From the NCBI GenBank assembly GCA_963719855.1, contig CAVRDK010000001.1:62001-126000 (forward strand): a stretch of DNA of 64,000 bases, given 5' to 3'. The translations under genes and the position numbers were made by a program. Every line of letters starts with the position of its first letter. Within the stretch, counting starts at the first letter, position 1. The notes under the pieces were generated by a model, which saw only the letters and a list, made by a program, of their open reading frames with translations, searched no databases and had not been told where the DNA came from. Positions 36,550 through 46,355 of the stretch are shown in pieces. Source of the DNA: CAIQPV01 sp963719855. GTDB lineage: Bacteria; Pseudomonadota; Gammaproteobacteria; Burkholderiales; Gallionellaceae.

Positions 36550-37872
36550 TTATTCCGCGCGGCTCACGCAAACAAACTGCCCTTCAATCGGGCAACCCGA
36601 TTCTTTTCTGATCGCAACATCACATATCTTCGCAATTTTGAAGCCAGTCTTGTCCAGTATTTTAGTCAGATAGTCGTGGTGATGGCTGTATCTGCCGCTG
36701 ATATTCAATTGATAAGCAAGATCGTAATCTCCAGCCAGTTTTTCGGTGCTGAAGACAAATATACCACCCGTTTTCAGTTTCTTATAAATCAGCGCGAAAA
36801 TCTCGTCCAGCCGACCCAGATAGATAAACGTGTCCATGCAGGTGATAAGGTCGTACTGGTCATGCGGTGCCAGTAAATGGGATGCCAGTAAAAAATCCGT
36901 GATATCGGATTTATGTAGTTGATGGTATAGCTGCTTTGCGACGGCTTGATCCAGCATGGATTGGCTGAGATCGACGCCCACCATTACGCAAGCATAGGGT
37001 TTTAAAACCTCGCCCACCAATCCCGTGCCGCAGCCCAGATCCAGCACGCTTAGGCTGGCGGCAGGAAAATTGAGTGTGGCAAGATAATCCTGCACTAATT
37101 GCGGGCCACAATAGTTTAATCTGCCTAGGGTGTTTTCAAAGCTGTTCGCGAAGCCATTAAATGTCAGCTCAATATACTGGTTGGTGCATTGCTCAGGTGC
37201 TTGCTGTCCCCGATAGGCGGTCAATAAATGCGTCGCCACCGGGTTGTCTGGTTCCTCTGCCAGCCAGCTTTCAAAGAGGATAAGGGCGTCGTCTATCCGG
37301 CCCAATTCATAATAGGCTTGGCCCAGGGCAATTTTTGATTTGCTGTCTGCCGGTGCGGCAATAATCCTGCAGTAATTGAAATGTCGGGCCTCTTGAAATC
37401 GCTCCTGCTTCAGACATAAAGCCGATAGCAGATAGAATGCGTCCGGGCAATTCGGATCAAGGTTTGTCGCCGCTTTGTAGCATTCCTCGGCGCGAGCCAA
37501 TTCCTGGTTCAATTCGAACGAAGCCCCCAGGTTGGTCCAGAAAAAATACTGTTCTGGGTTGATGGCGATTGCGCGGGAAAAGGCGTCTATGGCAGCGGTA
37601 ACAAGACCTTGCCTGGAAAGCACGATGCCCAGGTTGAAATGCCACTCGGCATGGCGATTATCAAGGGCGATAGCAGCTGTTAGCTGCTCAAAGGCCTCAT
37701 GCAATCGGTCAGTTTGTTGCAGCAAAAACCCCAGATAGTGTTTGGCTTGAGGGTCGCCGGGGTCGGTAAGGATAATTTCCCGGTAAAGCGTTTCGGCTGC
37801 CACCAGATCGCCATCGAGATGTTTGCGAAACGCAATAGAAAACAGCTTTTTAGTATGATCTTGCTCGACCAT
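36550..37872 (-). CDS. TPR repeat protein fused to a SAM-dependent methyltransferase
   Basis: 440 residues. About six tetratricopeptide repeats cover residues 5-225 (for example HYLGFLLQQTDRLHEAFEQL, WHFNLGIVLSRQGLVTAAID). A class I methyltransferase follows, with motif I VLDLGCGTGL at 277-286, then VGVDLSQSMLDQA and ITCMDTFIYLG. The TPR part probably selects a protein or glycan substrate; the methyl acceptor is unknown. It converges on the CheW-CZB gene, the two stops being nine bases apart. The upstream malate dehydrogenase on the same strand begins a different functional group. Confidence 0.87.
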   Translation of the reverse strand: MVEQDHTKKLFSIAFRKHLDGDLVAAETLYREIILTDPGDPQAKHYLGFLLQQTDRLHEAFEQLTAAIALDNRHAEWHFNLGIVLSRQGLVTAAIDAFSRAIAINPEQYFFWTNLGASFELNQELARAEECYKAATNLDPNCPDAFYLLSALCLKQERFQEARHFNYCRIIAAPADSKSKIALGQAYYELGRIDDALILFESWLAEEPDNPVATHLLTAYRGQQAPEQCTNQYIELTFNGFANSFENTLGRLNYCGPQLVQDYLATLNFPAASLSVLDLGCGTGLVGEVLKPYACVMVGVDLSQSMLDQAVAKQLYHQLHKSDITDFLLASHLLAPHDQYDLITCMDTFIYLGRLDEIFALIYKKLKTGGIFVFSTEKLAGDYDLAYQLNISGRYSHHHDYLTKILDKTGFKIAKICDVAIRKESGCPIEGQFVCVSRAE

Positions 37873-37957
37873 AAAATCTTTCGCCTTGGCAGCTTGGAGC
37901 AGTATCGCTTATAGCGATACTGCTGTTCGGCATTTACAGGGAATTTTGATGGCAGTT

Positions 37958-38941
37958 TTATCCGAGCATGTGTGTCACAAGATTTCTTTCTTCCATCAGT
38001 TCGCGATAGCTATTTTCCATATGCTTGCGCCCCTTATCGCTGATGGTCAAACCCTGTACGATCTCAAAACTACCATGTTTGCATCTCACCGGAAAGCCAT
38101 AAAGCACACCTTCCGGTATGCCATAACTGCCATCAGACGGCACGCCCATGGATACCCAGTTGTTGTGGTGCGGGCCGAGTATCCAGTCGCGCATGTGCGA
38201 AATTGCCGCATTTGCGGCGCTCGCCGCACTGGAAAGGCCGCGCGCCTCAATGACTGCTGCACCACGTTTTTGTACGATGGGGATGAAGTCATTTTCCACC
38301 CAATCCAGATCGGGCAGGAGGTCGCGCACCAGACGACCGCGAATTTCGGCATGGTCGAGATCCGGGTATTGTGTGCCGGAGTGATTGCCCCAAACGACCA
38401 TTTTCTTGATGTCGTGGATCGGTTGAAATAGCTTTAATGAAACTTGCGCGATAGCGCGGTTGTGATCAAGTCGCATCATTGAGGTGAAGTTAAGCGGGTC
38501 GAGATCGGGGGCGTTTTTCATCGCAATCAGCGCATTGGTGTTGGCAGGGTTGCCTACCACCAGCACCTTGACGTGCCGTGCCGCATATTCGTTAAGCAGC
38601 TTGCCTTGCGCGGAAAAGATCGCGCCATTGGCTTCAAGCAAATCTTTGCGCTCCATACCCTTGCTGCGTGGTCGTGCGCCAATCAGCAATGCGAATTCGG
38701 TATCCTTGAAAGCGATTTTAGGGTCGTCGGAGATGATGATTTGTTGCAGCAGTGGAAAAGCGCAATCTTCAAGTTCCATCATCACGCCGTGCAACACTTC
38801 TTGCGCCTGCGGCAAATCCAGTAATTGCAGGATTATGGGCTGATCATCCCCCAGCATATCTCCGTTGGCAATGCGGAATATAGCAGCGTAGCCAATCTGG
38901 CCGGCAGCTCCGGTAACAGTGACGCGAACGGGTGCTTTCAT
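37958..38941 (-). CDS. mdh: Malate dehydrogenase
   Basis: 327 residues, the cytosolic-type (MDH type 2) family. NAD-binding GAAGQIGYA at 11-19; substrate Arg residues in GARPRSKGMERKDLL; VVGNPANTNAL; catalytic His in VVWGNHSGTQYPDL; ARGLSSAASAANAAI. It interconverts malate and oxaloacetate with NAD(H). It is the most downstream member of a minus-strand set: ATP-citrate-lyase-like subunits, aconitase, isocitrate dehydrogenase, malate dehydrogenase. In the reductive direction it would draw off the oxaloacetate released by citrate cleavage. Confidence 0.96.
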   Translation of the reverse strand: MKAPVRVTVTGAAGQIGYAAIFRIANGDMLGDDQPIILQLLDLPQAQEVLHGVMMELEDCAFPLLQQIIISDDPKIAFKDTEFALLIGARPRSKGMERKDLLEANGAIFSAQGKLLNEYAARHVKVLVVGNPANTNALIAMKNAPDLDPLNFTSMMRLDHNRAIAQVSLKLFQPIHDIKKMVVWGNHSGTQYPDLDHAEIRGRLVRDLLPDLDWVENDFIPIVQKRGAAVIEARGLSSAASAANAAISHMRDWILGPHHNNWVSMGVPSDGSYGIPEGVLYGFPVRCKHGSFEIVQGLTISDKGRKHMENSYRELMEERNLVTHMLG

Positions 38942-39067
38942 AGTTTGCTCCTGCGCTGTAAATGAGTATATCCATTATCGATATGCTCAGCGTCATTCGT
39001 ATGTCGCTGATGGCCTTGACCATCAGCGACGCTTTTTTCATCCCGGTCTGCCGGGATAAGGTTTCTT

Positions 39068-41293
39068 TCAAATAGCAGCCAATGCCGCATTGAAAGTTGC
39101 GCTGGGACGCATGGCCTTGGATGTCTTCTCGAAATCCGGATGGTAGTAGCCGCCCATATCCACCGGTTTCCCTTGGGCTGCAATCAATTCGGCATTGATC
39201 TTGGCTTCATTCTCTGCCAGCGCCTTCGCCAAGGGGGCGAAACGTGCCTGAATGTCCTTGTCCTTGGTTTGTGCGGCCAGTGCCTGTGCCCAGTACAAGG
39301 CGAGGTAGAAATGGCTGCCACGGTTGTCCAGTTCGCCGACCTTGCGGGCGGGGGACTTGTTATTATCCAGAATCTTGCCGTTGGCCACATCCAGCGCATT
39401 CGCCAGAACCTGTGCTTTGTCGTTCTTGAAAGTTTGCGCCAGATGTTCGAGCGATACGCAGAGTGCCAGGAATTCGCCTAGCGAATCCCAGCGCAGATAG
39501 CCTTCTTCCTGAAATTGTTGGACATGCTTCGGAGCAGAGCCGCCTGCGCCGGTCTCGAACAGTCCGCCGCCGCTCATCAAGGGAACGATGGACAGCATCT
39601 TCGCGCTGGTATTCAGTTCGAGGATCGGGAACAAGTCGGTGAGGTAGTCGCGCAGCACGTTGCCGGTAACAGAGATCGTGTCCTTGCCCGCGCGGATGCG
39701 CTCCAGCGAAACGCGGCAGGCATCCGCCGGTTCCATGATGCTGATGTCGAGGCCTTTGGTGTCGTGATCCTTGAGATACTTTTCGACCTTCGCGATGATT
39801 TGCGCATCGTGTGCGCGGTTCTTGTCCAGCCAGAATATGGCCGGTGTGTTGGAAAGCTTGGCGCGGGTAACAGCCAGTTTGACCCAGTCCTGAATAGGCG
39901 CGTCCTTGGCTTGGCACATGCGGAAGATGTCGCCCTGCTCAACTTTCTGTTCCATCAGCACCTTGCCAGCAGCATCAACGACGCGGACAGCGCCGTTGCC
40001 GGACATTTCGAAAGTCTTGTCGTGCGAGCCGTATTCCTCTGCCTTTTGCGCCATCAGGCCGACGTTGGGCACGCTGCCCATGGTCACCGGGTTAAGGGCG
40101 CCATTCTTCCTGCAATCTTCAATGACTGCCTGAAAAACACTGGCGTAGCAGCGATCAGGAATCATTGCTTTGGTGTCGTACGGCTTGCCGTCTTTTCCCC
40201 ACATCTTGCCGCCATCGCGGATCATGGGTGGCATGGAGGCATCGATGATCACGTCGCTGGGCACATGCAGATTGGTGATGCCCTTGTCGGAATTCACCAT
40301 CGCCAGTTGCGGCTGATTTTTGTAGCAAGCCTGAATGTCGGCTTCGATCTCGGCACGCTTGGCTTCCGGCAACGTGGCTATTTTTGCCAGCAGGTCGCCG
40401 AAACCGTTGTTGAGATTGACGCCCAATTGCTTGAGAGTTGCGGCATGCTTATCGAGCACATCCTTGAAATAAACGGAAACAGCATGGCCGAACATGATGG
40501 GATCGGATATCTTCATCATGGTGGCTTTGAGGTGCAATGACAGCAGCACGCCAGGTTGTTTCTTCGCTTCCGCTATCTGCTCTTCATAGAATGCGCGCAA
40601 AGCGCGGCGGCTCATCACTGCCGCATCGATCACCTCGCCTGCCTTCAATGTAGTCTTTTCCTTCAGTACCGTAGTCTTGCCGTCTGCGCCGACAAACTCG
40701 ATGCGTACCGGACCGGCTTCGGAAACCGTGACGGATTTTTCACTGCCGTAGAAATCCCCTGCCTTCATGTGCGCCACATGGGTTTTGGAATCGGGACTCC
40801 ATACGCCCATTCTGTGCGGATTCTTACGCGCGTAATTCTTGACCGAGAGCGCTGCGCGGCGGTCGGAGTTACCTTCACGCAATACGGGGTTAACGGCGCT
40901 GCCGAGCACCTTGCTGTAGCGCGCCTTGATTTCCTTCTCGGCGTCGGTCTTCGGGTCTTCCGGATAGTCTGGAACCTTGTAACCTTGCGACTGCAATTCC
41001 TTGATCGCCGCTTTCAATTGCGGAGCCGATGCACTTACATTCGGCAGCTTGATGATATTGGCTTCCGGCTTCAGCGTCAGCTCACCCAGTTCGGTTAGTT
41101 CATCGGCAATCTTTTGGTTGGCAGTCAGGTTTTCGGGAAAGTTCGCAATAATTCTGCCTGCAAGGGAAATATTCCTTGTTTCAACGGCAACACCGGCTGC
41201 CTTGGTGAATGCCTGAACAATAGGCAGCAAGGAATAAGTCGCCAGTGCGGGTGCCTCATCGACCATCGTGTAAATAATTTTTGCGGTTGTCAT
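39068..41293 (-). CDS. icd: NADP-dependent isocitrate dehydrogenase, monomeric type
   Basis: 741 residues, the large single-chain isocitrate dehydrogenase family (about 740), unrelated in length to the 45-kDa dimeric type. Recognised stretches are PNVSASAPQLKAAIKELQ, MGVWSPDSKTHVAHM, LHLKATMMKISDPIMFGH, IDASMPPMIRDGGKMW, and VDMGGYYHPDFEKTSKAMRPS at the end. It interconverts isocitrate and 2-oxoglutarate + CO2 with NADP(H); the carboxylating direction is used in the reductive TCA cycle. A GTAGG-type palindrome separates it from aconitase upstream. Confidence 0.96.
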   Translation of the reverse strand: MTTAKIIYTMVDEAPALATYSLLPIVQAFTKAAGVAVETRNISLAGRIIANFPENLTANQKIADELTELGELTLKPEANIIKLPNVSASAPQLKAAIKELQSQGYKVPDYPEDPKTDAEKEIKARYSKVLGSAVNPVLREGNSDRRAALSVKNYARKNPHRMGVWSPDSKTHVAHMKAGDFYGSEKSVTVSEAGPVRIEFVGADGKTTVLKEKTTLKAGEVIDAAVMSRRALRAFYEEQIAEAKKQPGVLLSLHLKATMMKISDPIMFGHAVSVYFKDVLDKHAATLKQLGVNLNNGFGDLLAKIATLPEAKRAEIEADIQACYKNQPQLAMVNSDKGITNLHVPSDVIIDASMPPMIRDGGKMWGKDGKPYDTKAMIPDRCYASVFQAVIEDCRKNGALNPVTMGSVPNVGLMAQKAEEYGSHDKTFEMSGNGAVRVVDAAGKVLMEQKVEQGDIFRMCQAKDAPIQDWVKLAVTRAKLSNTPAIFWLDKNRAHDAQIIAKVEKYLKDHDTKGLDISIMEPADACRVSLERIRAGKDTISVTGNVLRDYLTDLFPILELNTSAKMLSIVPLMSGGGLFETGAGGSAPKHVQQFQEEGYLRWDSLGEFLALCVSLEHLAQTFKNDKAQVLANALDVANGKILDNNKSPARKVGELDNRGSHFYLALYWAQALAAQTKDKDIQARFAPLAKALAENEAKINAELIAAQGKPVDMGGYYHPDFEKTSKAMRPSATFNAALAAI

Positions 41294-41321
41294 GATTTTT
41301 CTCTTTCAGTCAATAACTCCA

Positions 41322-41346
41322 GTAGGTCGGGCAGAGCCCGACCTAC
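41322..41346. repeat. GTAGG-type palindromic intergenic repeat, copy 2
   Basis: GTAGGTCGGGC-AGA-GCCCGACCTAC, a perfect 11-bp stem with a 3-nt loop, between the aconitase and isocitrate dehydrogenase genes. It has no T-tract, so it is more likely a dispersed repeat than a terminator. Confidence 0.8.
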
Positions 41347-41370
41347 ATCAAATTGATAATGTTGGTTCCG

Positions 41371-43321
41371 TTAAGCCGCTTTATGCTGGCTGGCAAACAA
41401 CGAAAGCGCACCGCCTGCGCGGATCATGGGAATATCTTCCTTCCCTTGCGCGAGCTTGAGCGGAATATCGCCATCACCGCTAACTGTCAGCTTGAGATGA
41501 CCGCTCTCTAAACCGGAAGTATCCAGCGCAACTTTGGCACCTTGGGTTATGCGCTCAAGATCGGCTGGATTCTCAAAAGTCAGCCCCAAAATGCCGAAGT
41601 TGGCAAGGTTGGCCAAATGGATGCGCTCGAAGCCCTTGGCCACGATGGCGCGTATCCCCAGAATGCGCGGACACAGTCCGGCGTGTTCACGGGAACTGCC
41701 CATGCCGTATCCGTCACCAGCCACGATGAAGCCATGACCGCCCGCATCGCGTACTGCCGCAGCCCTGGCGCTGAAAGTCTTGTCGGCCTGAATGAAGGTG
41801 GCCTGCTTGGCGTATTCGTCCGCATTGGAACGCAGGGATAGATACTTGCCTGCTGGCTGGATCAGATCGGTCGTGACTTCGTCGCCCAGCTTGAGCATGA
41901 CTTCGCCTTCCAATTTTGCGGGCAAGCTGGTCAGCGTCGGCAGCGGTGCGATGTCGGGGCCGTAACGCATCACCACCTTGGCAGCTTCGGTAGGTGGCAG
42001 CGGTGCCTGATAAGCGCCCATGTCAACCACCGGCGGCACTTGCTTGATGGTGAGGCTTGGGTTGGCACCGAGGAGGTCGCGCGGGTCGGTCAGACAACCC
42101 ATCACGGCACTGGCGGCTGCGGTTACCGGGCTGACCAGATGCACAGCGGCACTCTCTGTTCCAGAGCGTCCGGCGAAGTTGCGGTTGGCGGTGGACAGCA
42201 TCACGCCATTGCTTGGTGGGCTGAAGCCTTGGCCGATACAGGCGCTACAGGCATTTTCCATAATGCGCACACCGGCCGCATAGAAAATTTCCATATAACC
42301 GGCCGCTGCCAGTTGGCGTGCAATAGCTTGCGAACCGGGTGCAATGGCGGTGTCAACCTTGACTTTTTTGCCGCGCAGAATCTCGCCGACACGAGCCAGG
42401 TTTTCGTAATTGGCATTGGTGCAGCTACCGATGAACACGGCATCTACCGGTATTCCGGCATGCTTGGATACGGGTTCCATGGATTTCAGGCGCGGATACA
42501 GCGCAATGGTGGGAACCAGCGCCGACAAGTCTATCTCGACGGTGCGTGAATAAGTTGCACCCGCATCGGCGGTCAGCGGCTGGAAGTCCTTCGCGCGCTG
42601 CCGACCTTCGAGGAAGGCCTTGGTGATTTCATCCGAAGGGAAGATCGAAAAGGCGACACCGCCTTCAGTTCCCATGTTGCAGATGGTGGCACGATCAGGC
42701 ACTGCCAAGCTCTTTAATCCCGGCCCGGTGTATTCCAGACAGATGTCCTTGTTGCCCTTGATGCCGATGACGGCGAGCACGTTCAGGATCACGTCCTTGG
42801 CCAGCACGCCCGGATGCAGCGCGCCGGTAAGATTGACCTGCACCACCTTCGGCATTTCAATCTTGTAGGAGGTTCCCGCCATGGCAAAGCTCACATCGGT
42901 GCCGCCCGCGCCCATCGCCAGCATGCCCATGCCGCCTGCGTTGGTAGTGTGGGAATCGGAGCCGATAACCGACTTGCCGGGAAGCTGCGAAATCTTCCAG
43001 AAACACGCTGTGACAAATGCCGTTGCCGCCGCGCGAGAACCAGCAGCCGTATTTTTTGCTGAAGGTTTCGAGGTAGCGATGGTCGTCGCCGTCGATATAG
43101 CCGACTTGCAGGGTCTTGTGATCCACCACGATAACGGAAGTGGTCTTCACCCGATCCACGCCCATTTTTTCGAAGGCAAGCGCGGCGGCAGTGCCGGTAG
43201 CGTCCTGATAGAGGGTATGGGTGAATTGGATTTCCAGTGGCTGCCCCGGTTCGGGGAGTTGCTTCAATCCCCCGGCTGCGTTAGCCAGGAGGATTTTTTG
43301 TGCGACATTTAATGCGGACAT
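41371..43321 (-). CDS. acnA: Aconitate hydratase (frameshifted)
   Basis: Isomerises citrate and isocitrate through a 4Fe-4S cluster. The N-terminal frame (43321 to about 42983) has QFTHTLYQDATGTAAALAFE and KYGCWFSRGGNGICHSVFLE. The rest continues in the next frame (about 42982-41371) with SDSHTTNAGGMGMLAMG, the cluster ligands GSCTNANYENL and NACSACIGQG, and GDGYGMGSSREHAGL in the swivel domain. Length 1951 nt is 3n+1: one extra T in GCTTCCCGG near 42982 breaks it, since GCTCCCGGC would restore A-P-G-K-S-V-I-G. At about 650 residues repaired, it fits the compact aconitase type of bacteria with a reductive TCA cycle and deltaproteobacteria, not the 890-residue AcnA. Confidence 0.88.
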
Positions 43322-43489
43322 AAGCTCTCCAAAATTATTGCGTCAAATAATAAATCAGCAGTCCTGACAGGACGGCTGAAGCAGCGCAACGCCTCGGAGA
43401 TTGATGAACTGTAATGATTGGGTTAGGCGATGTGCTCTACCCATCTTGCGTTCCGCTCCAACTTGTTGCGTTAAAAAATAAAAACCAAA

Positions 43490-43514
43490 TAGGGTGGGCA
43501 CTGTGCCCACCCTA
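43490..43514. repeat. GTAGG-type palindromic intergenic repeat, copy 3
   Basis: TAGGGTGGGCA-CTG-TGCCCACCCTA, a perfect 11-bp stem, lying just downstream of the large citrate-lyase-like subunit gene on the minus strand. Confidence 0.8.
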
Positions 43515-43528
43515 CAATGTAATTCCAG

Positions 43529-46231
43529 TTACGACACGTGACTGCATTGTGAAGCCGGAGTCCGCGTATCCATGTTGCGACCGCGATTGATGTGGTCGTC
43601 AATTTCACCGGCACATCCCGCCATACGACCGAACAGGAATGCGGTAAATGCGGCCATTTCCATCGAGCTCTCGCTGAATGTGCCCTTGCGATAACGCGAC
43701 CACAGGAGCTTTAGCAACATCGCGGCGATGATGGCGTCGATGTTCACGCAGAACACGTTGTTAGTCACGCCGTTGTCGAACAAGGCTTGCACCAGCGTGC
43801 GGTAAAAGTCGTGGAACACGTTCTTTTCGCCGCGTTCCTCGAACAGTTCCGCGATGTAAACCTCGCGCGGATCCTTGTTGACCTGATGCCCCTTGAATAC
43901 CGGGTGGTTGACGCCGGGGATGTTGCGCACCGGCAGGCCGAGCGCCTTGCCCGCTTTCTTTTCCTTGTTGAAGGCCAGCGCGAATTCCGTCGCCATCGCC
44001 TTGAGGTCGAGGCCGTGGTTGGCGGCGCTGGCATCGGTCAGCGGTGTGTTCTTGAAGCTCTCGATCAGGAACTGGATGCCCTCGAAGCCGTTGCCGCCGT
44101 GGGCAAAGCCGGTGTGGGTGAGGAAACCGATCATGCCCTTGTTGATCTGCACGCGCTCGGGAGATTCCGGGCCGTCGGCCGATACTGCGCCTTTGCAGCC
44201 TTGTGCCGAAATGGTGCCGACACCGTTGGAGATAATCAGCCCCAGAATAACCTGGAACGGGAACAGGGTTGCCTCGGTTGGGCGCTCGCCCATCAGGGAC
44301 AGATAGGCCAATTCGGTAATGGTCCACGATCCCAGAATTTCTTCGTTGTCGATACCGCAGAACTTGCCCGGCAGGTGATGCTTGCTCTCGGTCGCCGCAC
44401 CAATGATGACGGCGAACAAGTGGGCATACCAGGGCAGATTGCGCACGGTCAGGCGCGAAATACGCTTGCGGATCAGAGGCTCCCAGGCGATGGTCGTGGT
44501 GAGCGCGGCGATCACCGCATCGGTGGTCACATGGCCTTTCAGCGAGCGCAGATAACGCACGAAAACCGACTTGCCGCCGCGTTTGTCGTAAGCTTTGAGC
44601 ATGGCTTCGGCTTGCGCATCCGGCGCTTTGCCCAACAGGGTGGCAAGTTGCTCGGGGCTGGCCGTGAGTGGCGTGATTTTGGCCTGTTCGTCGTCGCCCT
44701 TGGCCAAGCCTGAGTGGGCGAACAGTTCAACCAATGTGTCGGCAGCCTGACGTGCGCCGTCTACGCGCTTCGGGCCGAGCAGCGCAACAGCCGCGCTGAT
44801 CGCCGTGTTAGGGGCATTGCCTGCCTCGCGTGCAGCGTCGGCAGCAGCCAGCATGACCTCACCGTGCAGGTTGACCCGTGCGGCTACCGCTAGGTTGAAC
44901 AGGGCATTGTCGTTGGCGTCATTGAATTCGCGCACCAGCGACAAGCACAGGTTGGATTCGAGCGGCTGCTTGGCGGAGTCCAGAATGGAGATACCGTTGA
45001 CCTTGGTGACCTGGGTCTTGGGATCCATCACCGAGCTTCCCGAGCAGTCTTTCATGGACTGGCGCGGGAAGATGGCGCCAACATTTTTGAGCAGTTCGGC
45101 GATTTGTACATCGTAAGGCGACAAGGCCTTGACCACGGGAATATTCAATGCAGGCGGGAGTTTCAAACCTTGGTCGTCACCGAACCATGGCTTCAGTTCC
45201 AGATTGCCTTCCGGCGGGAAATCCTTCTCCACGCCGTTCAATTTCATCACCGCAGTCAGCGCCAGCGGGATGTGGGAAATATTGGTGACTACCGCTCCTA
45301 GTTTTGAACATACAGGATTTTCAGGCGTGAACAGGTCGTTTACACCGAACTTGTCCATGAACCATTTTTCTTTGGCCCGTGCATCGTCACCCGATCCGGC
45401 GATGGCACCGGCATGGCCGACAGCACGCGTCAGGTTGGCTTTCCAGCGACCAACCACGCAAGCCACTACCGGCTTTGCAAAGGTGACAGTTTGTTCGTAG
45501 TAACCGCCCGGTTCGGAGTACATCACCGCTGCCTTGGTGCGAGAATCGTTGGCCATGGCAAAGGCAAACTCGGGGGTGGCGAAATTAATGTAGACATCCT
45601 TGCCGCTGGAGATCAGCGTCGTCGTCCCCCAACCGCCAATGGCCAAATAGTTGGCGATGGTGGTGGTGAAGTTGCCGGAGTTGGAATAGATGGCGACCGA
45701 GCCTTTGCGCAAAGTCTCCGCAGGATTATCGCCGCCCAGTGCGCCGCCGATTCGTATATGATTCCACGAATCAGCCACACCGAGGCAGTTAGCGCCAAAA
45801 ATATCCACCCCGCGCTGCTGTCCGAGCGCCCGAATTTCGCGGGCATCATGCACCGACACTTTTTCGGTGAGGATGATGACCTTCTCGACATCCGGATTGA
45901 TCCTGATCAGTTCGGCGACACCGTCACGCACGGCGGAGGGCGGCAGGTAGACGACACCGACGTTGAATTTGTGTCCGGCATCCATGCCTTCACGCACGTT
46001 GTTGTAAACGGGAATGTTGCCCAGGCTTGTCTCAACAACCTGCCCGCGACGGCCCGGTGAAGTGCCGAACACCACATTGCCTCCAGAATAGACATGGCTG
46101 ACCGGGGTCACGGCACGGGATTCGTTACCCGTGATGTTCAGCACGCAGATGCGATCTTCAGGGGTCGCAATATCTGCCAGCGAGCGGATGCCAACAAAGT
46201 ATTTAAAGTTTTCGATACCAGGCTTTCTCAT
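43529..46231 (-). CDS. aclA: ATP-citrate lyase large (alpha-type) subunit, divergent 900-residue form
   Basis: 900 residues. Residues about 20-330 form a succinyl-CoA-synthetase-alpha-like CoA-binding region, with FGANCLGVAD, SGNFTTTIANYLAIGGWG and the GHAGA motif whose His (H273) is phosphorylated in this superfamily. The C-terminal half is citrate-synthase/citryl-CoA-lyase-like: TISAQGCKGAVSADGPES, IGFLTHTGFAHGGNGFEGI, VFKGHQVNKDPREVY, NVFCVNIDAIIAAMLL. With the next gene it should cleave citrate + ATP + CoA to acetyl-CoA and oxaloacetate. Classical AclA is about 610 residues; about 290 extra residues lie in the middle (around 395-600), as in divergent ('type II') enzymes. A succinyl-CoA-ligase-like role cannot be wholly excluded. 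Confidence 0.82.
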   Translation of the reverse strand: MRKPGIENFKYFVGIRSLADIATPEDRICVLNITGNESRAVTPVSHVYSGGNVVFGTSPGRRGQVVETSLGNIPVYNNVREGMDAGHKFNVGVVYLPPSAVRDGVAELIRINPDVEKVIILTEKVSVHDAREIRALGQQRGVDIFGANCLGVADSWNHIRIGGALGGDNPAETLRKGSVAIYSNSGNFTTTIANYLAIGGWGTTTLISSGKDVYINFATPEFAFAMANDSRTKAAVMYSEPGGYYEQTVTFAKPVVACVVGRWKANLTRAVGHAGAIAGSGDDARAKEKWFMDKFGVNDLFTPENPVCSKLGAVVTNISHIPLALTAVMKLNGVEKDFPPEGNLELKPWFGDDQGLKLPPALNIPVVKALSPYDVQIAELLKNVGAIFPRQSMKDCSGSSVMDPKTQVTKVNGISILDSAKQPLESNLCLSLVREFNDANDNALFNLAVAARVNLHGEVMLAAADAAREAGNAPNTAISAAVALLGPKRVDGARQAADTLVELFAHSGLAKGDDEQAKITPLTASPEQLATLLGKAPDAQAEAMLKAYDKRGGKSVFVRYLRSLKGHVTTDAVIAALTTTIAWEPLIRKRISRLTVRNLPWYAHLFAVIIGAATESKHHLPGKFCGIDNEEILGSWTITELAYLSLMGERPTEATLFPFQVILGLIISNGVGTISAQGCKGAVSADGPESPERVQINKGMIGFLTHTGFAHGGNGFEGIQFLIESFKNTPLTDASAANHGLDLKAMATEFALAFNKEKKAGKALGLPVRNIPGVNHPVFKGHQVNKDPREVYIAELFEERGEKNVFHDFYRTLVQALFDNGVTNNVFCVNIDAIIAAMLLKLLWSRYRKGTFSESSMEMAAFTAFLFGRMAGCAGEIDDHINRGRNMDTRTPASQCSHVS

Positions 46232-46272
46232 TACATATCACCTTTACTATTCATTGCTTAAATATTTATTTT

Positions 46273-46354
46273 CGTAGGGTGGGCAGGATTCTGTGCCCAC
46301 GCTGACGGTATTAAATGGGTAGACGTGTGGGCACAAAGACGTGCCCACCCTACG
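46273..46354. repeat. GTAGG-type composite palindrome, copy 4
   Basis: CGTAGGGTGGGC (46273-46284) and GCCCACCCTACG (46343-46354) bracket two inner hairpins, GTGGGCA/TGCCCAC on the left and GTGGGCAC/GTGCCCAC on the right. It lies between the two citrate-lyase-like genes. Confidence 0.8.
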
Positions 46355-46355
46355 C

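Noticed and set aside
39515..40540. 341-codon open frame antisense to isocitrate dehydrogenase
   Set aside because: Shadow frame of a conserved gene, without family motifs or a ribosome binding site.
41322..41346. Rho-independent terminator between aconitase and isocitrate dehydrogenase
   Set aside because: The stem is strong, but there is no T-tract on either strand and the sequence belongs to a dispersed repeat family.
43787..44713. 308-codon open frame antisense to the citrate-lyase large subunit
   Set aside because: Shadow of the conserved lyase gene; Arg/His/Ala-rich translation with no domain.
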